From positions 1 through 5,481 of the forward strand of contig MEEC01000193.1 in assembly GCA_001724315.1 (NCBI GenBank): a DNA stretch of 5,481 nt, in the 5' to 3' direction. A program made the translations under genes and the position numbers. How positions within the stretch are numbered: position 1 is the stretch's first letter; each line of letters opens with the position of its first letter. The notes beneath the pieces were generated by a model. That model was not told the DNA's origin and ran no database searches. It was given only the letters and a program-made list of their open reading frames with translations. Positions 1 to 5,464 of this stretch are shown here, piece after piece. Source of the stretch: Lautropia sp. SCN 70-15. Lineage in GTDB: Bacteria > Pseudomonadota > Gammaproteobacteria > Burkholderiales > Burkholderiaceae_E.

Positions 1-2
1 CC

Positions 3-155
3 ACCGAGCATCGCGGCAGCTGGTGGCCCGATTGGGGCCAGTGGCTGGCGCAGTTCAGCGGCGGCCTGAGGCCCGCGCCGGCGTCGCCGGGCAACGCGAA
101 GCACCGGCCGATCGAGCCGGCGCCAGGGAGTTACGTGAAGAAAAAGGCCGAATGA
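3..155 (+). CDS. phaC: Class I poly(3-hydroxyalkanoate) synthase, C-terminal end (5' truncated by window)
   Basis: Only the last 50 codons are present, read in frame from base 3 to the TGA at 153-155. The visible peptide opens TEHRGSWWPDWGQWLAQFSG and ends with NAKHRPIEPAPGSYVKKKAE. This matches the C-terminal tail of betaproteobacterial class I PHA synthases, which carry an EHxGSWWPDW segment and end in a GNARYRAIEPAPGRYVK-like sequence. The family polymerises (R)-3-hydroxyacyl-CoA into PHA at the granule surface, using a Cys-Asp-His triad that lies upstream and outside the window. A 91-base gap leads to phaB with no terminator-like hairpin plus T-run, so the two are probably co-transcribed. 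The tail is recognised with confidence; the length and catalytic integrity of the rest cannot be judged. Confidence 0.9.
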   Translation, partial: TEHRGSWWPDWGQWLAQFSGGLRPAPASPGNAKHRPIEPAPGSYVKKKAE

Positions 156-230
156 GGGCGCGTCGGCCCGGGGGCGACCCCGCATGGAGGCGCGAGATCG
201 CCGCGCTCCAGGCGCCAGAAGACGAATCGA

Positions 231-238
231 AGAGAGGA
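231..238 (+). promoter_or_regulatory. Ribosome binding site that sets the phaB start
   Basis: AGAGAGGA lies 8 bases before the ATG at 247. It overlaps the alternative in-frame ATG at 238 and is far from the in-frame ATG at 184. This favours 247 as the start, which also gives the family-typical N-terminus MSKKIAYVTGG. Confidence 0.65.
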
Positions 239-246
239 TGACCCCT

Positions 247-982
<736 letters not shown>

Positions 983-984
<2 letters not shown>

Positions 985-988
985 GGAG
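983..988 (+). promoter_or_regulatory. Ribosome binding site of phaR overlapping the phaB stop
   Basis: AAGGAG shares two bases with the phaB TAA (982-984). It directly abuts the ATG at 989 (no spacer) and is 12 bases from the ATG at 1001. A zero spacer is not workable, so 1001 is the better start. The overlap with the stop codon suggests translational coupling of phaR to phaB. Confidence 0.55.
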
Positions 989-1000
989 ATGGCAAACGCC

Positions 1001-1546
1001 ATGCGACTGATCAAGAAGTACCCGAATCGCCGGCTCTACGACACGCAGACCAGCGCCTACATCACGCTGGCCGACGTCAAGCAACTGGTGCTGGCGAACG
1101 AGGACTTCAAGGTCGTCGATGCGAAGAGCTCGGAAGACCTGACCCGCAGCATCCTGCTGCAGATCATCCTCGAGGAGGAGGCCGGCGGCACGCCGCTCTT
1201 CTCCTCGCCGATGCTCGCGCAGATCATCCGTTTCTACGGTCACGCGATGCAGGGGATGATGGGCACCTACCTGGAGAAGACGATGCAGGCCTTCGTCGAG
1301 ATCCAGAACAAGATGCAGGAGCAGTCCAAGGGCTTCTACGATCCCAAGGGCATGCCCAACCCCGAGCTCTGGGCGCAGTTCATGTCGGTGCAGGCGCCGA
1401 TGGTGCAGGCGATGATGGGCAACTACATCGAGCAGAGCAAGAACCTGTTCGTGCAGATGCAGGAGCAGATGCAGGCCCAGACCCGCAACATGTTCCAGAA
1501 CTTCCCGTTCCCCGGCCAGCCGGGCGAGCCGCCGGAGCGGAAATAG
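1001..1546 (+). CDS. phaR: Polyhydroxyalkanoate synthesis repressor PhaR
   Basis: PhaR is a transcriptional repressor that binds both DNA and nascent PHA. In known systems it represses phasin genes (phaP) and its own gene until polymer is present. The product here has 181 residues. The N-terminal DNA-binding domain (PHB/PHA accumulation regulator type, about residues 3-63) contains KKYPNRRLYDTQTSAYITLADV and VVDAKSSEDLTRSILLQIILEEE, both nearly invariant in the family. Two copies of the C-terminal PHB-accumulation segment follow, around 84-112 and 136-164; both read Q-x-MMG-x-Y-x-E with Met/Gln-rich amphipathic helices suited to hydrophobic polymer or assembly contacts. A Pro-rich tail ends the protein. 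Start 1001 is preferred on ribosome binding site spacing; starting at 989 would add MANA. It follows phaB by 16 bases and is closed by a terminator, so it ends the pha operon. Its position suggests feedback control of granule genes, but I cannot identify its operator in this window. Confidence 0.94.
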   Translation: MRLIKKYPNRRLYDTQTSAYITLADVKQLVLANEDFKVVDAKSSEDLTRSILLQIILEEEAGGTPLFSSPMLAQIIRFYGHAMQGMMGTYLEKTMQAFVEIQNKMQEQSKGFYDPKGMPNPELWAQFMSVQAPMVQAMMGNYIEQSKNLFVQMQEQMQAQTRNMFQNFPFPGQPGEPPERK

Positions 1547-1565
1547 GCGCGCGCGCCGGGCGCGA

Positions 1566-1571
1566 TACAAT
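1566..1571 (+). promoter_or_regulatory. Promoter -10-like element (TACAAT) upstream of the phaR terminator
   Basis: TACAAT, in the context GCGATACAATC, matches the sigma-70 -10 consensus at five of six positions. No good -35 hexamer is found 16-18 bases upstream (the region reads AATAGGCG). It is noted because only 24 bases separate the terminator T-run from the rimO ATG, leaving this as the nearest plausible promoter for rimO. Transcription would begin near 1578 and run straight into the hairpin at 1586. The call rests on the -10 alone and is weak. Confidence 0.3.
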
Positions 1572-1585
1572 CCTCTCTCGTCCGT

Positions 1586-1615
1586 ACGCCGCCCCATCGG
1601 GCGGCGTTTTTCTTT
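1586..1615 (+). terminator. Rho-independent terminator after phaR
   Basis: A perfect 9-bp stem is formed by ACGCCGCCC (1586-1594) and GGGCGGCGT (1599-1607) around the loop CATC. It is followed by TTTTCTTT (1608-1615). The GC-rich stem, tetraloop and T-run are canonical for an intrinsic terminator on the + strand. The opposite strand lacks a T-run, so it works in one direction. It sits 39 bases after the phaR stop and ends the pha unit, while lying very close to rimO. Confidence 0.9.
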
Positions 1616-1639
1616 GCGACCGCCCCACCCGAGGCTCAC

Positions 1640-3034
1640 ATGACCGAACCCGCCCGTTCGACCCGCCGCCGTCCGCCGAAGGCGCCGAAGGTCGGCTTCG
1701 TCTCGCTCGGCTGTCCCAAGGCGCTGGTGGATTCCGAGCGGATCATCACCCAGCTGCGCGCCGAGGGCTACGAGATCGCCGGCGACTACACCGGCTCCGA
1801 CCTGGTGGTGGTCAACACCTGCGGCTTCATCGACGAGGCGGTGCAGGAGTCGCTCGACGCGATCGGCGAGGCGCTGGCCGAGAACGGCAAGGTGATCGTG
1901 ACCGGCTGCCTGGGCGCGCGCCCGGGGCACGCCGGCGGCAAGCTCGTCGAGGAAGTCCATCCGCGGGTGCTGGCAGTCACCGGCCCGCACGCGGCCGACG
2001 AGGTGATGTCGCATGTGCACGCGCACCTGCCGCGTCCGCACGACCCCTTCACCGACCTGGTTCCCGAGGCAGGGGTCAAGCTCACGCCGAAGCACTACGC
2101 CTACCTGAAGATCTCCGAGGGCTGCAACCACCGCTGCAGCTTCTGCATCATCCCGTCGATGCGCGGCGACCTCGTCAGCCGTCCGATCGGCGAGGTGGTG
2201 CGCGAGGCCGAGGCGCTTGTGCGCGGCGGCGTCAAGGAGCTGCTGGTGATCTCGCAGGACACCAGCGCCTACGGGGTCGACGTGAAGTACCGGACCGGCT
2301 TCGTGAACGGGCGGCCGGTGCGCACCCGCATGACCGAGCTGGTGAAGGAGCTGGCCCAGCTCGGCGTGTGGGTCAGGCTGCACTACGTGTACCCGTACCC
2401 GCACGTCGACGAGGTCCTGCCGCTGATGGCCGAGGGCAAGGTGCTGCCCTACCTGGACGTGCCCTTCCAGCACGCGCATCCCCGCATCCTCAAGCTGATG
2501 AAGCGGCCGGCCTCGGGCGAGCGAAACATCGAGCGGATCCGCGCCTGGCGGGCGATCTGTCCGGACCTGACGATCCGCAGCACCTTCATTGCCGGATTCC
2601 CCGGCGAGACCGAGGCGGAGTTCGAGCACCTGCTCGATTTCCTGCGCGAGGCCGAGCTCGATCGGGTGGGCTGCTTCGCCTACTCGCCGGTCGAGGGCGC
2701 CGCCGCCAACGAACTGCCCGGCGCGCTGCCCGACGAGCTTCGCCACGAGCGCCAGGCGCGCTTCATGGAAGTGCAGCAGGCGATCAGCGAACGGCGGCTG
2801 CGCCGCTGGGTGGGCCGCGAGACCGAGGTGCTGGTCGACGCGATCGAGCACGACCGCAAGGCGAAGGCCTGGCGCGCCGTGGCCCGCTCGCAGGGCGACG
2901 CGCCCGAGATCGACGGCGTGGTCTACGTGGACCTGGTCGGCGAAAAGCAGGCGATGGCGACCCCGCCCGGCAGCCTGCTGCGGGTGCGGATCGACGAGGC
3001 GGACGAGCACGATCTCTACGCCACGGCGCTCTGA
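1640..3034 (+). CDS. rimO: Ribosomal protein S12 methylthiotransferase RimO (radical SAM)
   Basis: RimO is a MiaB-like radical-SAM enzyme with two 4Fe-4S clusters. It adds a methylthio group to the beta-carbon of a conserved aspartate of ribosomal protein S12 (Asp88 in E. coli, from memory). The 464-residue product has the three domains in order. The N-terminal methylthiotransferase domain (about 16-110) holds cluster cysteines C25 (SLGCPK), C61 (NTCGF) and C90 (TGCLGAR). The radical-SAM domain has C162-x3-C166-x2-C169 in EGCNHRCSFCIIPSMRG. A C-terminal TRAM domain lies around 393-462. SLGCPKALVDSE marks RimO rather than MiaB. It is slightly longer than the E. coli protein (about 440 residues), partly from a basic N-terminal extension (RSTRRRPPKAPK) and a loop near 215-230. 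The ribosome binding site GAGG (1631-1634) is 5 bases before the ATG. It follows the phaR terminator and is probably a separate transcription unit. All key cysteines are present. Confidence 0.97.
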   Translation: MTEPARSTRRRPPKAPKVGFVSLGCPKALVDSERIITQLRAEGYEIAGDYTGSDLVVVNTCGFIDEAVQESLDAIGEALAENGKVIVTGCLGARPGHAGGKLVEEVHPRVLAVTGPHAADEVMSHVHAHLPRPHDPFTDLVPEAGVKLTPKHYAYLKISEGCNHRCSFCIIPSMRGDLVSRPIGEVVREAEALVRGGVKELLVISQDTSAYGVDVKYRTGFVNGRPVRTRMTELVKELAQLGVWVRLHYVYPYPHVDEVLPLMAEGKVLPYLDVPFQHAHPRILKLMKRPASGERNIERIRAWRAICPDLTIRSTFIAGFPGETEAEFEHLLDFLREAELDRVGCFAYSPVEGAAANELPGALPDELRHERQARFMEVQQAISERRLRRWVGRETEVLVDAIEHDRKAKAWRAVARSQGDAPEIDGVVYVDLVGEKQAMATPPGSLLRVRIDEADEHDLYATAL

Positions 3035-3059
3035 GTGTTCCGATTAGTGAGAAATTGCA

Positions 3060-3099
3060 CGTCGGGAATCTTTACGTCGTTTCTCGATCAGGCGTCGTT
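3060..3099 (+). repeat. Three CGTCG direct repeats upstream of the sigma-54 promoter
   Basis: CGTCG occurs at 3060-3064, 3075-3079 and 3093-3097. The last two extend to CGTCGTT with an 18-base period (3075-3081 and 3093-3099). They lie about 56-95 bases before the inferred start site near 3155, where enhancer-binding activators of sigma-54 promoters often bind. The repeats are visible; the activator-site role is inference, since the motif is short and CG-rich words are common in this genome. Confidence 0.25.
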
Positions 3100-3109
3100 G
3101 CTTCAATAA

Positions 3110-3122
3110 AATCAATAATTTG
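3110..3122 (+). promoter_or_regulatory. Integration host factor (IHF) binding site candidate
   Basis: AATCAATAATTTG fits the IHF consensus WATCAANNNNTTR at every constrained position. It lies 7 bases upstream of the GG of the sigma-54 element, inside an AT-rich stretch that stands out in a GC-rich window. IHF commonly bends DNA between an upstream activator site and a sigma-54 promoter, so the placement is sensible, if somewhat close to -24. Actual binding is inferred. Confidence 0.45.
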
Positions 3123-3128
3123 CAGAAC

Positions 3129-3144
3129 AGGCATCTTTCTTGCA
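3129..3144 (+). promoter_or_regulatory. Sigma-54 (RpoN) -24/-12 promoter of the PEP-CTERM gene
   Basis: AGGCATCTTTCTTGCA aligns with the sigma-54 consensus TGGCACG-N4-TTGCA. The invariant GG (3130-3131) and GC (3142-3143) are separated by exactly 10 bases, and the -12 half TTGCA is perfect. The -24 half AGGCATC differs from consensus at three positions. The predicted start near 3155 leaves a leader of about 26 bases that contains GGAG (3170-3173), 7 bases before the ATG. RpoN together with the PrsK/PrsR two-component system is associated with PEP-CTERM/exosortase loci in betaproteobacteria, which supports the call. Confidence 0.65.
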
Positions 3145-3180
3145 TATCTTTGGGCAGCAGCAGTCTCCCGGAGAAGACGA

Positions 3181-3783
3181 ATGAAAAGAGTCTGGAAGCA
3201 CGTGGCGGCGGGCCTGGCGCTCGGTGTGGCGGCGCAGGTGGGCCAGGCAGCCGTTCTCTGGAACGGGCACGAATACGACCTGGTGGACAGCGAGGACATC
3301 ACCTGGACCGACGCGAACGCCGCTGCGCTGGCCATGGGCAACGGGTGGTACCTGGCGACCATCACCTCGATGGAGGAGAACGATTTCGTCGTGGGATCGG
3401 TCCTGCCGCCGAGCACCGGCGATCGTTCCCACTACTGGATCGGCGCCAACGACGCGGCCAACGAAGGCAGTTTCGTCTGGGGCACGGGGGAGGCTTTCGG
3501 GTACACCAACTGGTGGGGCGGCGAACCGAACAACGCGGGTGGCGTCGAGGACTATCTGGCCTATGACGCGCGATCGGAAACCGATCAGGCGGGCAGCATC
3601 CGGATGAGCTGGCGCTGGAACGACGCGCCGGACAATCTCGGGCAGGTCTTCTCGGGCTACGCGAACGGCTACCTCATCGAGCGGGCAGTCGGCAACTCCG
3701 TGCCGGCTCCTGGCGGATTGGCCCTGCTGGGCCTCGGCCTCGGGCTGCTCGCCGCGAGCATCAGGCGCCGCACACGCGGCTGA
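3181..3783 (+). CDS. Secreted C-type lectin fold protein with PEP-CTERM sorting signal
   Basis: This is a 200-residue exported protein, probably a carbohydrate-binding surface or matrix component. Residues 1-23 form a signal peptide: basic MKRVWKH, a hydrophobic core, then a likely cleavage after VGQA. Residues about 26-168 look like a C-type lectin domain: TWTDANAAALAMGNGWYLATITSMEEN (start of the fold), WIGAND (86-91), EPNN (115-118, the EPN motif for calcium and mannose-type sugars) and WND (146-148, the second calcium-site motif). The tail VPAPGGLALLGLGLGLLAASIRRRTRG is a PEP-CTERM signal: a VPxP motif at 174-177, a hydrophobic helix, and an Arg cluster. It is normally processed by exosortase, which is not in this window. 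There are no cysteines, so the disulfides typical of animal lectin domains are absent. The start is fixed by GGAG at 3170-3173 and the signal peptide. It lies alone between rimO and metY with its own promoter and terminator. The sugar specificity is unknown. Confidence 0.88.
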   Translation: MKRVWKHVAAGLALGVAAQVGQAAVLWNGHEYDLVDSEDITWTDANAAALAMGNGWYLATITSMEENDFVVGSVLPPSTGDRSHYWIGANDAANEGSFVWGTGEAFGYTNWWGGEPNNAGGVEDYLAYDARSETDQAGSIRMSWRWNDAPDNLGQVFSGYANGYLIERAVGNSVPAPGGLALLGLGLGLLAASIRRRTRG

Positions 3784-3886
3784 CGACAGTCGGCGCGACT
3801 CGCCGCACAAGAGGTGAGGCAGGATTGGGCGGCATCGCGGGCACACATCGCGAGCTGCTGCGAAGACGAGAGGGGGAGGGGGAGAC

Positions 3887-3928
3887 GACGGATCGCGCAT
3901 GAACTCATGCGCGATCCGTCTTTCCTTT
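3887..3928 (+). terminator. Strong hairpin terminator after the PEP-CTERM gene
   Basis: GACGGATCGCGCATGA (3887-3902) and TCATGCGCGATCCGTC (3905-3920) are exact reverse complements: 16 bp with only AC between them, so in practice a slightly larger loop. TTTCCTTT (3921-3928) follows on the + strand. The T-run is interrupted, but the stem is unusually long. It lies 103 bases after the gene's stop codon and 53 bases before metY, insulating metY from the upstream transcript. The opposite strand has no T-run. Confidence 0.8.
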
Positions 3929-3955
3929 GAATCCCGCGCCGCACGCGGGCACACT
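3927..3955 (+). promoter_or_regulatory. Possible sigma-70 promoter of metY
   Basis: TTGAAT (3927-3932, four of six matches to TTGACA) lies 17 bases before CACACT (3950-3955, three of six matches to TATAAT). A start near 3962 would give a leader of about 20 bases including GGAG at 3972-3975. The spacer holds a 6-bp inverted repeat, CCCGCG (3933-3938) with CGCGGG (3944-3949). The leader is too short for a riboswitch. The call is weak and is supported mainly by its place just after a terminator. Confidence 0.35.
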
Positions 3956-3981
3956 CGCGGGTTCACCTTACGGAGAGCCCG

Positions 3982-5253
3982 ATGAAGCCCGAAACCCTTG
4001 CCGTTCATGCCGGCTATTCGCCCGAGCCGACCACGAAGTCGGTGGCGGTGCCGATCTACCAGACCACCTCGTATGCCTTCGACTCGGCGCAGCACGGGGC
4101 CGACCTGTTCGACCTGAAGGTCCAGGGCAACATCTACACCCGCATCATGAACCCGACGACCGACGTGCTCGAGAAGCGCGTCGCGGCGCTCGAGGGCGGC
4201 ATCGCGGGCCTGGCACTGGCCTCGGGCATGAGCGCGATCACCTACGCGATCCAGACGATCGCCGAGGCCGGCGACAACATCGTCTCGGCCACGCGGCTGT
4301 ACGGCGGCACCTACAACCTGTTCGCCCACACGCTGCCGCAGTTCGGCATCGAGACCCGCTTCGCCGACGGCGAGGATCCGGCCTCGTTCGAGAGGCTCAT
4401 CGACGACCGGACCAAGGCGATCTTCATCGAGACCGTGGGCAACCCGTCGGGCAGCGTGGCCGACGTCGAGGCCTTCGCGAAGATCGCGCACGCGCACGGC
4501 GTGCCGCTGATCGTGGACAACACGGTGCCTTCGCCCATTCTGCTGCGTCCGATCGAGCACGGCGCCGACATCGTCGTGCACGCGCTGACCAAGTACATCG
4601 GCGGGCACGGCAATTCGATCGGCGGGATCATCGTCGACTCGGGCAAGTTTCCCTGGGCCGAGCACAAGGCGCGCTTTCGCCGGCTCAACGAGCCGGACCC
4701 CTCGTACCACGGGGTGGTCTACACCGAGGCGCTGGGTCCGGCTGCCTACATCGGGCGCGCGCGAGTCGTTCCGCTGCGCAACACCGGCGCGGCGCTGTCG
4801 CCCTTCAACGCCTTCCTGATCCTGCAGGGGCTCGAGACGCTGCCGCTGCGCATGGAGCGGATCTCCGAGAACGCGCTGAAGATCGCCCGCCACCTGGCGG
4901 CGCACCCGAAGGTCGAGTGGGTCCGCTATCCGGGTTTGGAAGGCTCGCCCGACTACGAGAAGGCGAAGCGCTACCTTCCGAAGGGCGCCTCGGGCATCCT
5001 GTCCTTCGGCCTGAAGGGCGGCCGTGAGGCCGGCGAGCGCTTCCTCGACGCGCTGCAGCTCGTGCTGAGGCTGGTCAACATCGGCGACGTGCGCACGCTG
5101 GCCACGCACCCGGCCAGCACCACGCACCGGCAGCTGTCGGCGGCGGAAATGGCCACGGCGGGCGTGTCGCCCGAACTCGTGCGCTTGTCGATCGGCATCG
5201 AGCATGTCGACGACCTGATCGCGGACCTGGACCAGGCGATCGCGGCGGCTTGA
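3982..5253 (+). CDS. metY: O-acetylhomoserine sulfhydrylase (aminocarboxypropyltransferase), PLP-dependent
   Basis: The enzyme makes L-homocysteine directly from O-acetylhomoserine and sulfide in methionine synthesis, in the cytosol. It is a 423-residue member of the Cys/Met metabolism PLP family (fold type I). The PLP-binding lysine is K204 in HALTKYIGGHGNSIGG. Y52 and R54 (IYTRIMNPTT) bind the cofactor phosphate from the neighbouring subunit. SGM at 81-83 adds phosphate contacts, Y107 (LYGGT) stacks on the ring, and D179 (IVDNT) pairs with the pyridine nitrogen. The C-terminal part carries NIGDVRTLATHPASTTH (366-382) and VRLSIGIEHVDDL (400-412), typical of the family. The length and the block after K204 favour MetY over cystathionine gamma-synthase or the shorter MetZ (O-succinylhomoserine) enzymes, but acyl-group preference cannot be proved from sequence alone. 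GGAG (3972-3975) is 6 bases before the ATG. It appears monocistronic, with no other met gene nearby. The only evident link to a neighbour is that RimO consumes S-adenosylmethionine. Confidence 0.93.
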   Translation: MKPETLAVHAGYSPEPTTKSVAVPIYQTTSYAFDSAQHGADLFDLKVQGNIYTRIMNPTTDVLEKRVAALEGGIAGLALASGMSAITYAIQTIAEAGDNIVSATRLYGGTYNLFAHTLPQFGIETRFADGEDPASFERLIDDRTKAIFIETVGNPSGSVADVEAFAKIAHAHGVPLIVDNTVPSPILLRPIEHGADIVVHALTKYIGGHGNSIGGIIVDSGKFPWAEHKARFRRLNEPDPSYHGVVYTEALGPAAYIGRARVVPLRNTGAALSPFNAFLILQGLETLPLRMERISENALKIARHLAAHPKVEWVRYPGLEGSPDYEKAKRYLPKGASGILSFGLKGGREAGERFLDALQLVLRLVNIGDVRTLATHPASTTHRQLSAAEMATAGVSPELVRLSIGIEHVDDLIADLDQAIAAA

Positions 5254-5305
5254 TCGACGGCGGCCGGCGGTGCGGGTGCGGGCTTCGGGCCGGCGCGCGT
5301 CGGCA

Positions 5306-5369
5306 GCGCCGAGTCGCGCAGGGCGCGTGGCCCGCGCGCGCAGCGCGCGTCGTCCGTCTGACTCGGCGC
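5306..5369. repeat. Inverted repeat with 10-bp arms downstream of metY
   Basis: GCGCCGAGTC (5306-5315) is the exact reverse complement of GACTCGGCGC (5360-5369). The 44 bases between include an alternating CG stretch (about 5334-5349). No T-run follows, so it is not a canonical intrinsic terminator. The right arm is shared with a second inverted repeat (5364-5417), so only one of the two stems could form at a time. Confidence 0.5.
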
Positions 5370-5417
5370 GCCTGTCCGAGCGCAGCGAACGCAGTGAGCG
5401 AAGCGAGTTGCGCGCCG
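5364..5417. repeat. Inverted repeat enclosing the 9-bp tandem repeat
   Basis: CGGCGCGC (5364-5371) pairs exactly with GCGCGCCG (5410-5417), placing the 9-bp tandem repeat in its 38-base loop. The enclosed block and the nested stems look like a composite intergenic element rather than ordinary spacer, though arms made only of C and G are easy to form by chance here. Confidence 0.4.
5377..5412. repeat. Degenerate 9-bp tandem repeat (four units)
   Basis: The units are CGAGCGCAG (5377-5385), CGAACGCAG (5386-5394), TGAGCGAAG (5395-5403) and CGAGTTGCG (5404-5412, most diverged). The consensus is about YGARCGMAG. Read antisense it yields SLRSLRSLRSDR, a repetitive peptide that creates a spurious minus-strand open frame. 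Similar GAGCGAAGCGAG blocks occur as dispersed intergenic repeats in GC-rich bacteria; dispersal in this genome cannot be seen here. Confidence 0.6.
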
Positions 5418-5444
5418 GGGCCGCGCACCCGAGCAACGAGGGTA

Positions 5445-5464
5445 GTCCGGCCGACAGGCCGGAC
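5445..5464. repeat. GC-rich hairpin (8-bp stem, 4-base loop)
   Basis: GTCCGGCC (5445-5452) and GGCCGGAC (5457-5464) form a perfect 8-bp stem around GACA. There is no T-run on either side, so termination is not evident. With the adjacent tandem and inverted repeats it fills the gene-free end of the window (5254-5481), where I see no credible coding sequence. Confidence 0.6.

Larger units (their letters stand above)
3836..3959 (+). repeat. Near-identical 16/17-base direct repeat flanking the hairpin terminator
   Basis: CGCGGGCACACATCGCG at 3836-3852 recurs as CGCGGGCACACTCGCG at 3944-3959. The copies differ only by loss of one A (3847). They are 108 bases apart and bracket the terminator at 3887-3928. 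The second copy overlaps the possible -10 of metY. They could be a duplicated promoter or operator element, or chance in a CG-rich background. Confidence 0.45.

Noticed and set aside
184..246. Earlier phaB starts at 184 or 238
   Set aside because: The extension is Arg-rich, unlike any PhaB N-terminus, and the ribosome binding site at 231-238 overlaps the 238 ATG but is well placed for 247.
3054..3075. Second sigma-54-like site beginning TTGCAC
   Set aside because: TTGCAC resembles a -24 half, but no GC follows at the required 10-base spacing.
3098..3119. Sigma-70 promoter from TTGCTT and AATAAT upstream of the lectin gene
   Set aside because: The spacer would be only about 10 bases, too short for sigma-70 recognition.
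2368..3783. Long plus-strand frame that would extend the PEP-CTERM protein upstream through rimO
   Set aside because: The upstream part is an out-of-frame translation of rimO. The signal peptide, GGAG ribosome binding site and promoter all point to the ATG at 3181.
3929..3981. Methionine-related riboswitch ahead of metY
   Set aside because: Only 53 bases separate the terminator from the ATG, too short for a SAM or cobalamin aptamer, and no conserved core is visible.
3112..5436. Minus-strand 774-codon open frame opposite the lectin gene and metY
   Set aside because: It runs through two good sense genes, a terminator hairpin and the 9-bp tandem repeat, which gives the artefactual SLRSLRSLRSDR peptide.
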